Below the pieces are notes generated by a model. The model had not been told where the DNA came from and ran no database searches. It was given only the letters and a program-made list of their open reading frames with translations. A program made the translations under genes and the position numbers. Below are positions 17,696 to 27,813 of a stretch of DNA of 64,000 nt, in pieces. Position 1 is the first letter of the stretch. The number at the start of each line of letters is the position of its first letter. This DNA comes from Deltaproteobacteria bacterium HGW-Deltaproteobacteria-18 (GTDB lineage Bacteria; Desulfobacterota; Desulfovibrionia; Desulfovibrionales; Desulfomicrobiaceae). The stretch spans positions 1-64,000 of the forward strand of contig PHBE01000007.1 of NCBI GenBank assembly GCA_002841885.1, given 5' to 3'.

Positions 17696-18049
17696 ATGGG
17701 CAAGAAGATTCTGATCATTGATGACGATCCCAATATCGTCACGTATCTGGAAGACATTTTTCAGGACGCAGGCTACGCGACCTGCAAGGCTTCCGATGGA
17801 GCCGACGCACTGGCCGTGGTCAAGGAAGAGAAGCCCGATTTGATTACTTTGGATCTGGAGATGCCAAAGGAATGGGGTCCTCGTTTTTACCGGGAGTTGA
17901 GCCAGGACGATGAATGCAGCAACATTCCGGTAATTGTCATCAGCGGCCTGTCCGGCAACAAGTACGCAATACAGAAAGCCGTGGCTTCCTTCACCAAGCC
18001 TTTCGATCGCGAAGAACTCCTCAAAGTCATCAAGGAAACAATTGGTTAG
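17696..18049 (+). CDS. rrf1: Single-domain response regulator, Rrf1/DivK type
   Basis: 117-residue stand-alone receiver. The acidic pair is in IIDDDPN, the phospho-acceptor Asp in LITLDLEMP (about residue 52), the Thr/Ser switch in VISGLSG and the Lys in FTKPFD. There is no output domain, so it works by protein contact. D. vulgaris has a receiver (Rrf1) directly after hmcF and receivers beside the tmc genes; which one is orthologous cannot be decided by eye. A strong terminator follows 16 nt after the stop. Confidence 0.88.
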   Translation: MGKKILIIDDDPNIVTYLEDIFQDAGYATCKASDGADALAVVKEEKPDLITLDLEMPKEWGPRFYRELSQDDECSNIPVIVISGLSGNKYAIQKAVASFTKPFDREELLKVIKETIG

Positions 18050-18065
18050 CCGCAACTCAAACTTG

Positions 18066-18112
18066 AAAAACCCTTGCTCGGCCGCCTAGGTGAAGCGAGC
18101 AAGGGTTTTTTG
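18066..18112 (+). terminator. Terminator between receiver and kinase genes
   Basis: AAAAACCCTTGCTCG pairs with CGAGCAAGGGTTTTT (10 G-C-rich pairs plus five A-T) around a 15-nt loop, ending in T6. The descending arm contains AAGGG at 18101-18105, placed correctly as a Shine-Dalgarno for the kinase GTG at 18112. Confidence 0.92.
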
Positions 18113-19647
18113 TGGCAAAACATATGCATGACATCGTAATTTCCGAATCCATCGTGATCATAACCCAGGATCCTGAGCACGGGAGGGTCCTGGCGCATAT
18201 TCTGAACGAATATGGCTATCAGCCCTCCAATTGCGATTATGACGACGCTCTTGTCACCGTTGGCGTGGTGCGACCGCGTCTTGCGGTCATGGGGATCTGT
18301 GATTGCAAGCTTGGCCAGGCATTGCTGCGGCAGCTTCGTGCCGGCTATCCTGAAGTGCGTTTCATTGTCCTGGTTCCGCAAGGCGAATACGAGTTGGGTC
18401 TGGATTTTCTGGCCGACGGAGCTTCGGATTTTCTTTACAAACCGGTGTCGGAGCGTGCCTTGCGCGTGACACTCGACCGGGCCCTGACTTTTCTCGACCT
18501 GCAGCAGGAGAACGGGGTCCTCAGAGAAAAAGGCAAGATACTCGAATCAAGTCATCAGCTTTGCCGCCAGCTCTTCGATGAAGTGCCGTGCTACATCTCG
18601 GTGCAGAACAGGGACCGCCGCATCGTGAGGGCGAACAGGCAGTTCAAACTGGATTTCGGCTCCTGCCTGGGTGAGCGCTGCTATGAAATCTACAAGCACC
18701 GCACCCATCCCTGTCCGCAGTGTCCCGTGGAGGAGACTTTTCGCGACGGCATGGTGCACCAGACCGAAGAGGTGGTCACCACGCGCAGCGGTCAGCAGAA
18801 GATCGTGCTGACCCTGACCGCACCCTTGCGTAACGAGAAGGGCGAGATCCATGAAGTCATGGAACTTGCCACGGACATTACCCAGATCCGCGAGTTGCAG
18901 GACCGCCTGACCTCGCTTGGACTTTTCATAGGTTCCATTTCGCACGGCGTACGCGGCATGCTTACCGCCCTCGACGGCGGTCTGTACCGCCTGGAAAAGG
19001 GCATCATGAACAATGACATGGAGCTTGTTGCCAACGGCGCCGAGCGCGTCAAGCTGATGATATCCCGGATTCGCAATTCCGTTCTGGAGATGCTTTACTA
19101 CTCCAAGGACAGGGGCCTCAATATCCAGCTCATCGATGTGCGGAGTTTCGGTGACGGGGTGGCCAACTTTGTCGAGCCCAAGGCCACCAAAGACGATGTC
19201 AGGTTCCAAAAGGAATTTCATGGTGAGCTTGGGCGTTTTGAGATCGATCCCGAGGTCATCTCCGCCGGTCTGGTCAACATTCTCGAAAACGCAGTGGACG
19301 CGTGCATAGAGGATGAATCCAAGGAGCGGCATATTGTTTCTTTTCTGATTGAAGGAAGCAAAGACAAGGTTTCGTTCATCATTCGAGACAACGGGCCTGG
19401 AATTGACCGTTCCACACAGGAAAAAATGTTTTCCATGTTTTTCTCTTCCAAGGGCAGCAAGGGGACGGGGCTTGGGCTTTATATCGCAAGTGATGTCGTT
19501 CATCAGCACGGTGGAGAGATTCACGTCGATTCGACGCCTGGTGAAGGAACTGAATTTCGGGTGGATTTGCCCAGAAAGTATGTGCGAGTGGAAAATGGGG
19601 CAAATGGCGGCCAGAACGAGTCCGGAAAATCCGATGGCAACGGCTAG
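18112..19647 (+). CDS. PAS sensor histidine kinase with degenerate receiver
   Basis: 511 residues from GTG 18112; ATG 18124 would give 507. Domains in order: a receiver-like fold (about 10-125) whose phospho-acceptor position reads LAVMGIC, with no Asp; a coiled linker; a PAS domain (about 155-260) with a CYEIYKHRTHPCPQCP Cys cluster; HisKA with SISHG (His near 285); and HATPase with NILENAVDA, DNGPGI and GTGLGLYIA. No membrane segment is seen, so it is a cytoplasmic sensor. It corresponds in position to the kinase at the end of the D. vulgaris tmc locus. The likely phospho-partner is the 17696 receiver. The N-terminal receiver probably cannot be phosphorylated. Confidence 0.88.
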   Translation: MAKHMHDIVISESIVIITQDPEHGRVLAHILNEYGYQPSNCDYDDALVTVGVVRPRLAVMGICDCKLGQALLRQLRAGYPEVRFIVLVPQGEYELGLDFLADGASDFLYKPVSERALRVTLDRALTFLDLQQENGVLREKGKILESSHQLCRQLFDEVPCYISVQNRDRRIVRANRQFKLDFGSCLGERCYEIYKHRTHPCPQCPVEETFRDGMVHQTEEVVTTRSGQQKIVLTLTAPLRNEKGEIHEVMELATDITQIRELQDRLTSLGLFIGSISHGVRGMLTALDGGLYRLEKGIMNNDMELVANGAERVKLMISRIRNSVLEMLYYSKDRGLNIQLIDVRSFGDGVANFVEPKATKDDVRFQKEFHGELGRFEIDPEVISAGLVNILENAVDACIEDESKERHIVSFLIEGSKDKVSFIIRDNGPGIDRSTQEKMFSMFFSSKGSKGTGLGLYIASDVVHQHGGEIHVDSTPGEGTEFRVDLPRKYVRVENGANGGQNESGKSDGNG

Positions 19648-19670
19648 ATCTTGAAAATTTGGAGGACCAC

Positions 19671-20087
19671 ATGCGCTTGACCACGCGAAGCCGGTATGGA
19701 ACTCGACTGCTGCTCGATATTGCCCTGAATCAGGCCAAGGGTTGGGTCAACACGACAGACATCGCCAGACGGCAGAATATTTCACAGAAATATATTGAAA
19801 AATTGATCACTGGGCTTCGACGCGGGGGGCTCATCGAGAGCAAGAGAGGTCCTTTCGGCGGTCACAAGCTGGCCAAGCCAGCCATGGATGTCACGGTCGG
19901 CGACGTGGTCCGCGCCCTGGAAGAGAAAGTGGCCCTGACCCAGTGCGCCGAGGGGGAACCCATTTGCGGAGAATGTTCCCTGGCGGGCGAGTGCGTGACG
20001 CAGTTTGTCTGGATAGAAGCCAGCAACGTACTCATGCAGACTCTTGATTCCTACCGTCTTGGGGAGTTGATTGCCCGCAAGGGTTAA
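19671..20087 (+). CDS. rrf2: Rrf2-family transcriptional repressor
   Basis: 138-residue Rrf2 regulator. The winged helix is near the N-terminus (RLTTRSRYGTRLLLDIAL), with TTDIARRQNISQKYIEKL as the recognition helix region. The cysteines in CAEGEPICGECSLAGEC (about residues 88-104) could hold an Fe-S cluster. In D. vulgaris, rrf2 lies behind hmcF-rrf1 and represses hmc; here it follows the kinase by 23 nt. The start at 19671 has GGAGG 5 nt upstream; an ATG at 19659 overlaps that ribosome binding site and is rejected. Confidence 0.92.
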   Translation: MRLTTRSRYGTRLLLDIALNQAKGWVNTTDIARRQNISQKYIEKLITGLRRGGLIESKRGPFGGHKLAKPAMDVTVGDVVRALEEKVALTQCAEGEPICGECSLAGECVTQFVWIEASNVLMQTLDSYRLGELIARKG

Positions 20088-20112
20088 AAAGCGTCTTTTC
20101 ACAGCGTTCAAG

Positions 20113-20150
20113 GCCGCAAGCCGTCCATATGGAACGGCTTGCGGCTTTTT
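20113..20150 (+). terminator. Terminator after rrf2
   Basis: Perfect 12-bp stem GCCGCAAGCCGT / ACGGCTTGCGGC, a 9-nt loop, then TTTTT. It closes the redox cluster; the next gene is on the opposite strand and ends 2 nt further on. Confidence 0.92.
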
Positions 20151-20151
20151 G

Positions 20152-20733
20152 TCATTTTCCTGTTTTTTGCAGGACAAGCTCGCTTCGGCTGCGCTTGGGC
20201 ACGTAGTGCACACCGGCTTCGTCCCGGTAATACTTGACCGAGCCGTCCGCAGGCATCTCCACGATGCGCACGTCTTCGACGGGTTTGCCAAGGGCCAGCA
20301 CCAGACCAATCTCGATCTCCGGCGGCAGGGCAAAGTGCATGCGCAGCTTGTCGCGGTCAATTGCCCCGACCATGCATCCGCCCAGCCCTTTCTCAACCGC
20401 TCCAAGCAGCATTGTCTGGGCCATGATCCCCAGATCGAATTTGGCGAAATCCCAATCCTTGGCCGTGTTGAGCATTATGATATAGGCTGAGGGCCGTTCC
20501 GTTGGCGCGGGGCCATCCCAATCCTTCAGGTAGGCGGCCCATTTCAGGCAGTCGAAGATGGCTTGGTTGTCTTGTGGCGCGGTGCTCAAAATGAAGCGCA
20601 AGGGCTGCTTGTTCGCTGCTGAGGGACATATCCCGGCGAGATCCACAAGCTCTTCCAGGGTCGCCATGGAGATGGCGGCGGAGTTGTCGAATCTGCGGTA
20701 GCTGCGGTTTTTGAGGGCAAGATTTTTGAGCAT
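20152..20733 (-). CDS. Nitroreductase-family FMN protein
   Basis: 193-residue NAD(P)H-dependent nitroreductase-like flavoprotein. The FMN phosphate-binding start KNRSYRRFD, the SAANKQPLRF segment and the GGCMVGAID stretch are family features. Substrate unknown. The ATG follows a GGAGG ribosome binding site. It is convergent with rrf2 and tandem to tgt, from which it is separated by 39 nt. Its gene neighbours do not suggest a specific role. Confidence 0.85.
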   Translation of the reverse strand: MLKNLALKNRSYRRFDNSAAISMATLEELVDLAGICPSAANKQPLRFILSTAPQDNQAIFDCLKWAAYLKDWDGPAPTERPSAYIIMLNTAKDWDFAKFDLGIMAQTMLLGAVEKGLGGCMVGAIDRDKLRMHFALPPEIEIGLVLALGKPVEDVRIVEMPADGSVKYYRDEAGVHYVPKRSRSELVLQKTGK

Positions 20734-20772
20734 GGGGGCCTCCTTAAATGCCGATGATTTTATGAGTGCGGA

Positions 20773-22989
<2,217 letters not shown>

Positions 22990-23001
22990 CCCCAAAATCA
23001 G

Positions 23002-23029
23002 TTGACTGGGTTAAAAAAACGTTCATAGC
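23002..23029 (+). promoter_or_regulatory. Possible promoter for miaB
   Basis: TTGACT at 23002-23007 and CATAGC at 23024-23029 with a 16-nt spacer. The -35 is good and the -10 weak. It lies 38 nt before the miaB start. Confidence 0.35.
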
Positions 23030-23066
23030 AATGCGCAACGCATAATTGAGGAGGCTACCCCTTTTC

Positions 23067-24401
23067 GTGAGGTTTCACATACTGACTTTTGGTTGCCAGA
23101 TGAATGTGGCGGATGCCGACTGGTTGACCCAATCCCTGGTCTCCAGAGGCTGGACCGAGGCGTGCGAGGCGGACGCCCAGATTTTCGTGGTCACAACGTG
23201 CAGCGTGCGGGAAAAGCCCGAGCAGAAGGTGTATTCCCTGCTCGGTCGTTTGAAGAGCTACATTGACCAAAACCCGGATGCTTTCGTGGCCGTTGGCGGT
23301 TGCGTCGCCCAGCAGATCGGAGAGGAATTCTGGAACCGGTTTCCTTTCGTCCGTCTTGTTTTCGGCACCGACGGAACGGCCATGGTGCCCCAGTCTTTGG
23401 AGCGGCTGACCGCGGATCCCGCGCTGCGGATAAGTCTGCTCGATTTTCTGGACCACTACCCCGAGCGCGAGCAGCCCGAAGGCGGCAATGTCCAGGCTCA
23501 GGCCTTCGTGAACATCATGCAGGGGTGCGATAATTTCTGCACCTATTGCATCGTGCCCTTCACCAGAGGGCGGCAGAAATCGCGCGGCTCCGATGCCGTC
23601 GTGGCCGAATGTGAATCCCTGGTGCGGCGTGGCGCCCGCGAGTTGACCCTGCTGGGACAGAACGTGAACAGCTACGGGCAGGACAGTCATGGTGATGGAA
23701 CATCCTTTGCTTCCCTGCTGGAACGGATTTCCGTCATTCCGGGCCTCATGCGCCTTAAATTTACGACATCGCACCCAAAGGATATCGCCCCTGAGGTCGT
23801 GACCGCGTTCGGCAAATTGCCCAATCTTTGCCCGCAGCTGCACCTGCCCGTGCAGTCCGGCTCGGATGCCGTCCTGAAGGCCATGGGGCGTAAATACACC
23901 AGGGCGCGCTATCTGGACACTATCGGGGAGCTGCGCAGGGTTTGTCCGCAAATTGCGCTGACTACGGACATCATTGTCGGTTTCCCAGGGGAGACTCTTC
24001 AGGATTTTGAAGATACCCTGGAACTTATGCGCCAGGTGCGTTACGAATCCAGCTTCTCCTTCAAGTACTCGGACCGGCCGGGAGTGCGGGCCGAGAAGAT
24101 GGACTTCAAGGTCCCCGAAGAGGAGAAGGCGCGGCGTCTGGCGGTCTTGCAGGAACTGCAGGACCGGATCACCGTCGAGGAGTTGGCCGCGCAGGTGGGC
24201 CGGGATGCGGAGGTGCTGGTCGAGGGACCGAGCAAGATGCAGGACGGCGAGCAATTTTTTTGGAGAGGCCGTGACGGGGGCGGACGGATTGTCAATTTCT
24301 CATCGCCCATACCTTGCCTGACAGGCAGAATGGTTCGCGTGCGCATCGTGGACGCGAAGAAACACTCCCTCGTGGGAGAGATTCGAGGTGAACCGTGGTA
24401 G
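23067..24401 (+). CDS. miaB: tRNA-2-methylthio-N6-dimethylallyladenosine synthase
   Basis: 444-residue radical-SAM methylthiotransferase that adds the 2-methylthio group at A37 of tRNA. The N-terminal UPF0004 domain starts FHILTFGCQMN, with further cluster cysteines in TTCSVRE and VGGCVAQ. The radical-SAM cluster is CDNFCTYC (about residue 155), and the TRAM domain lies at the C-terminus. GTG at 23067 is taken as start (GAGGAGG 12 nt upstream); a TTG at 23046 precedes that ribosome binding site. The stop overlaps the start of the next gene by 7 nt. Confidence 0.94.
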   Translation: MRFHILTFGCQMNVADADWLTQSLVSRGWTEACEADAQIFVVTTCSVREKPEQKVYSLLGRLKSYIDQNPDAFVAVGGCVAQQIGEEFWNRFPFVRLVFGTDGTAMVPQSLERLTADPALRISLLDFLDHYPEREQPEGGNVQAQAFVNIMQGCDNFCTYCIVPFTRGRQKSRGSDAVVAECESLVRRGARELTLLGQNVNSYGQDSHGDGTSFASLLERISVIPGLMRLKFTTSHPKDIAPEVVTAFGKLPNLCPQLHLPVQSGSDAVLKAMGRKYTRARYLDTIGELRRVCPQIALTTDIIVGFPGETLQDFEDTLELMRQVRYESSFSFKYSDRPGVRAEKMDFKVPEEEKARRLAVLQELQDRITVEELAAQVGRDAEVLVEGPSKMQDGEQFFWRGRDGGGRIVNFSSPIPCLTGRMVRVRIVDAKKHSLVGEIRGEPW

Positions 24402-24889
24402 ACATGATGGTTTTCGGATTGGCACTGGATGAGGATTCGCAGATGCCCATCCTTATTTTAAAGGACACGTCGGAAGATATCATTTTTCCCATCTGGATCG
24501 GAGCCATGGAGGCCATGTCCATTTCAATGGCCCTGAACAAGGTCGCGGTGCCCCGGCCCATGACGCACGATTTGATTCTGACCATACTGGACAAGATGGA
24601 AGCGCGGCTTGTCGCGGTCGAGATCATTTCCATCCACGAAGGCACCTATTACGCCGAACTTGTGCTGCAGAGCGAGACCGGCGAGCGCCGCGTCGATTGC
24701 CGCCCCTCGGACTCCATCGCTCTGGCACTCAGGGCCCAGGTGCCGATCCGTGTTTCGGAGGAAGTCATCGCTCTCAACAAGACCTTGCAGAAAGGCGCTT
24801 TTCAGGAGGTTGTCACGGGCGAGGACAGCGACAAGTGGACGGACATCCTCTCCAAATACAGCCTGGACGATCTCAAGTACAAGATGTGA
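24395..24889 (+). CDS. Bifunctional nuclease (BFN/DUF151) domain protein
   Basis: 164-residue protein with a single BFN domain (about residues 3-130; FPIWIGAMEA, RPMTHDL and DCRPSDSIALALR are conserved in the family) and a short charged tail. Relatives have reported DNase/RNase activity, but the physiological role in bacteria is unclear. GTG start overlapping the miaB stop by 7 nt, so translation is likely coupled. Confidence 0.88.
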   Translation: MVDMMVFGLALDEDSQMPILILKDTSEDIIFPIWIGAMEAMSISMALNKVAVPRPMTHDLILTILDKMEARLVAVEIISIHEGTYYAELVLQSETGERRVDCRPSDSIALALRAQVPIRVSEEVIALNKTLQKGAFQEVVTGEDSDKWTDILSKYSLDDLKYKM

Positions 24890-24896
24890 CGCGGCC

Positions 24897-25550
24897 GTGA
24901 TCGATCTGCACACCCATTCGAGCTTCAGCGACGGGGAGCTGATCCCGGCCGAACTGGCTCGCCGGGCCAAGGTGGCCGGATACCGGGCCATCGCCATCAC
25001 CGACCACGCCGACGCCTCCAACATGGACTTCGTGCTGCCTCGCGTGGCCGCCATGGCGAAGGAGTATTCCATTTACATGGATCTCGTCATCGTGGCCGGG
25101 GTCGAGCTGACGCACGTTCCGCCCGCCCTCATGGAGCAGGAGGTGCTGCGAGCCCGTGCCCTTGGAGCCGGAATAGTCGTGGCCCATGGCGAGACCATCG
25201 TCGAACCGGTGGAGACGGGCACGAATCTCGCGGCAATCGAGGCCGGGGTTGATGTGCTGGCCCATCCCGGACTGATCACGTCGGAAGAGGTCCGGCTGGC
25301 GGCGAAAAAAGGCGTGCTGCTCGAAATCACGACCCGGGCCGGACACGGATACACCAATGGGCATGTCCTGGCCCTGGCCCGTGCGCATGGCGCCAGGGTG
25401 GTGGTCAACAACGACGCCCATGCTCCTCGTGACCTGGTCTGCGCAGAGCTGCGTCGCAAGATCGCCCTTGGGTGCGGCATGACCTCCGAAGAATACCGGC
25501 AGGCGGACGGGGATGCCTGGGCGCTTGTGTCCCGGAGTCTTTACCTGTAG
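24897..25550 (+). CDS. PHP-domain metal-dependent phosphoesterase
   Basis: 217-residue PHP hydrolase. Metal ligands are visible in DLHTHSSFSDG, ITDHAD, AHGE, AHPG and NNDAHAPRD. This is the histidinol-phosphatase-like single-domain branch; the substrate cannot be predicted. GTG start 7 nt after the previous stop with a weak ribosome binding site, so probably translated from the miaB transcript. No his genes are nearby, which argues against a dedicated histidine role. Confidence 0.85.
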   Translation: MIDLHTHSSFSDGELIPAELARRAKVAGYRAIAITDHADASNMDFVLPRVAAMAKEYSIYMDLVIVAGVELTHVPPALMEQEVLRARALGAGIVVAHGETIVEPVETGTNLAAIEAGVDVLAHPGLITSEEVRLAAKKGVLLEITTRAGHGYTNGHVLALARAHGARVVVNNDAHAPRDLVCAELRRKIALGCGMTSEEYRQADGDAWALVSRSLYL

Positions 25551-25581
25551 TGAACCAAAAATTTGTTGTGCCCTCTATAAT
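25551..25581 (+). promoter_or_regulatory. Likely tol operon promoter
   Basis: A perfect -10 TATAAT at 25576-25581 lies 24 nt before the tolQ ATG. The -35 is weak (TGAACC at 25551-25556, 19-nt spacer). Confidence 0.5.
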
Positions 25582-25605
25582 CTCGTAGTGTAAAAGGTGA
25601 CAGAT

Positions 25606-26397
25606 ATGGACGTAGTAGCTCAGACAGGCGTTGTTGAGCAGATGAATGTTACGCAGCCGATCGATTCCATGCAATCCCTGGGAGCTGCCACGCAGCTTGG
25701 CGGAATGTCGCAAATGGGTTTCTGGGACATGATTTCCAACGCGACCGTGGTTGTGCAGGGTGTCATGAGCCTGCTGGCCATTATGTCGCTCATCAGTTGG
25801 TCGATCATTTTTTTCAAGATCATTCAGATCAATGTCGGACGACGCAAGGCCCTCCGCGAGCGCGCGATGTTTCAGAACGCCACTAATCTGGCCGACGGAG
25901 TGCAGACCTTGCGCGAGCAGGGCAATTCGGCCCTGTATCCCATTGCCAAGCGGGGCCTGCAGGAGTTTCGTCGCCTTGAACAATCCGTGATTCATCCCAA
26001 CCTGAAGTTCCGCGTTGCTGGGGACAACCTGCGTCGGGTGCTCGAACAGGGAGTGAGCGAGGGGCTTGGGGAAATGTCCAGATCCTTGTCGTTTTTGGCG
26101 ACATGCGCCAATGCGGCCCCGTTTATCGGGCTTTTCGGAACCGTCTGGGGCATCATGAATTCGTTTCATGCCATCGGTCAGATGAAGACGGCGGCGCTGG
26201 CTGCGGTAGCGCCCGGCATCTCCGAGGCTCTGGTGGCCACCGCCATCGGCCTGGCCGTGGCCATCCCGGCGACCATCGCCTACAATACGTTTCTCGGCAT
26301 GATCACGACCGTGCATACGGAGATGGAGTGCTTCGCCAGCGAATTTTTGAATCGCGCCCAGCTTGAACTCCCATGGATGAACAAGCGGAGTGAATAA
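25606..26397 (+). CDS. tolQ: TolQ proton-channel subunit
   Basis: 263-residue MotA/TolQ/ExbB protein with three transmembrane segments: about 45-70, then a long cytoplasmic loop, then ~165-190 and ~205-230. The conserved [18 protein letters not shown] is TM2, and [17 protein letters not shown] is TM3. With TolR it forms the proton-driven motor for TolA-Pal. The N-terminus is about 35 residues longer than in E. coli TolQ, and this extra part is Met/Gln-rich. AAAGGTG lies 6 nt before the ATG. Confidence 0.92.
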   Translation: MDVVAQTGVVEQMNVTQPIDSMQSLGAATQLGGMSQMGFWDMISNATVVVQGVMSLLAIMSLISWSIIFFKIIQINVGRRKALRERAMFQNATNLADGVQTLREQGNSALYPIAKRGLQEFRRLEQSVIHPNLKFRVAGDNLRRVLEQGVSEGLGEMSRSLSFLATCANAAPFIGLFGTVWGIMNSFHAIGQMKTAALAAVAPGISEALVATAIGLAVAIPATIAYNTFLGMITTVHTEMECFASEFLNRAQLELPWMNKRSE

Positions 26398-26400
26398 ATC

Positions 26401-26811
26401 ATGCAGGTAAATTCGGGAAAAGGCTTTTTGGCGGAGATCAATGTCACGCCCTTTGTGGACGTCATGTTGGTGCTGCTCATAATTTTCATGGTGACTGCGC
26501 CCATGTTGACCCAGGGCGTCGAGGTCGACCTGCCTGAAACAAAGGCGGTTGAGACCCTGCCCGAGGACAGTGACACAGTGGTGTTGCACGTGCTCAAGGA
26601 TGGGACCATCAAGCTCGACAAATACGAGGTCAAGGTCGATGAGCTGGGTAACTATCTCAAGAGGATGGAGTTTGAGAAAGGAAAACTGCTCTATCTGCAG
26701 GCCGACAAGGATGTCGCATACGGCGTGGTCGTCAAGGTGATGGCGGAAGTCAGGGCTGCAGGCGTGCAAAAGCTTGGAGTCGTGGCTGAACCTGAGGAAG
26801 AGAACCCCTAG
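26401..26811 (+). CDS. tolR: TolR
   Basis: 136-residue ExbD/TolR protein with one N-terminal transmembrane helix. The essential Asp is in [14 protein letters not shown], and the periplasmic domain ends in [14 protein letters not shown]. It works with TolQ in the Tol motor; gap of 3 nt to tolQ. Confidence 0.93.
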   Translation: MQVNSGKGFLAEINVTPFVDVMLVLLIIFMVTAPMLTQGVEVDLPETKAVETLPEDSDTVVLHVLKDGTIKLDKYEVKVDELGNYLKRMEFEKGKLLYLQADKDVAYGVVVKVMAEVRAAGVQKLGVVAEPEEENP

Positions 26812-26825
26812 GATAAGGCGTATAA

Positions 26826-27800
26826 GTGTTTCATTCGCTGCGTCATTTGAGTTGGGTTTTCTCCATTGTGCTGCATTTGATTGTGCTGCTCGGCGGAGCC
26901 TATGTTTCCACGGACACCCATATAAAACTAAATCTGAACAAAAGAATGTACGAGGTCGACCTGGTCGGCCCTCCGAACAAGGGCAAGCCCGGCGCCAAAA
27001 GTGCACCCAAGAAGGCCTCGGAAAAGGAAGCGCCCCCACAAAAGCCCGCGCCCAAGGATGCCAAGACGGTGAAGGCTCCGGATGAGCCGAAAAAGCCGGA
27101 CAAGAAAGTTGCGCCTAGCGAAACTGCCAAGGCGATTCCGTCGGATTCGGTGAACGCCACCAAGGTGGCCGAGGCCAAGCCCGAGGAGCCAAAGAAGCCG
27201 GAGCCCAAGAAGGAAGCGCCCAAAAAGGAAGAGCCCAAGAAGGAAGAGCCCAAGAAGACCGCCAAGGAAGAGCCTAAAAGCGAACCCAAGGTCGAAAAGA
27301 AGCCTACCAAGGAAGAAGTTCTGGCGCAGGCGCTGGGTGAGGCGACCAAGGTCGCCAAGTCTTCCTCCACGGGCGGCACGGACGGCTCGGCAAAAGGGAC
27401 CTCCAAGAGCGGATCAAAGGATGCCCTGGCCGACGCACTGGCTGATCTGGGGCGTGAAGTCTCGGGACGGGGTACCCGCGGGGACGGGACGGCCGAGGAT
27501 GGAGACGGCGAAGGGGTGTCCTCCGGCAGTCTGGACCAATTTTATGCCACGCAGGTCGTGCGGGCCATTCGCCAGAATTGGAGATTCCCCCGCTTATCGA
27601 ATATTGTGCTGGCCACGACGGTGGAGCTCAAAGTGAATAAGGCAGGAGAAATACTGGGTTCGCGTATGTTGAACGGGTCCGGGCGATCCGATTTTGACGC
27701 GTCGGTCATGCGTGCCATCGAGGATACCAAGAAATTGCCCCCCTTGCCTGAAACACTGGACGCGACTCTGGTCATAACTTTTTATAATACGGAAAATTGA
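26826..27800 (+). CDS. tolA: TolA/TonB-type energy transducer
   Basis: 324 residues: a transmembrane anchor (about 8-28), a long Lys/Pro/Glu/Ala-rich periplasmic stalk (about 45-190, with repeated KKEEP units), a Gly/Ser-rich linker, and a TonB/TolA C-terminal domain (about 235-324: VVRAIRQNWRFP, VELKVNKAGEI, FDASVMRAI). The position between tolR and tolB makes TolA the likely role, linking TolQR to TolB-Pal. GTG start with GGATAAGG upstream. Confidence 0.88.
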   Translation: MFHSLRHLSWVFSIVLHLIVLLGGAYVSTDTHIKLNLNKRMYEVDLVGPPNKGKPGAKSAPKKASEKEAPPQKPAPKDAKTVKAPDEPKKPDKKVAPSETAKAIPSDSVNATKVAEAKPEEPKKPEPKKEAPKKEEPKKEEPKKTAKEEPKSEPKVEKKPTKEEVLAQALGEATKVAKSSSTGGTDGSAKGTSKSGSKDALADALADLGREVSGRGTRGDGTAEDGDGEGVSSGSLDQFYATQVVRAIRQNWRFPRLSNIVLATTVELKVNKAGEILGSRMLNGSGRSDFDASVMRAIEDTKKLPPLPETLDATLVITFYNTEN

Positions 27801-27813
27801 GCAGGAGTCTGCC

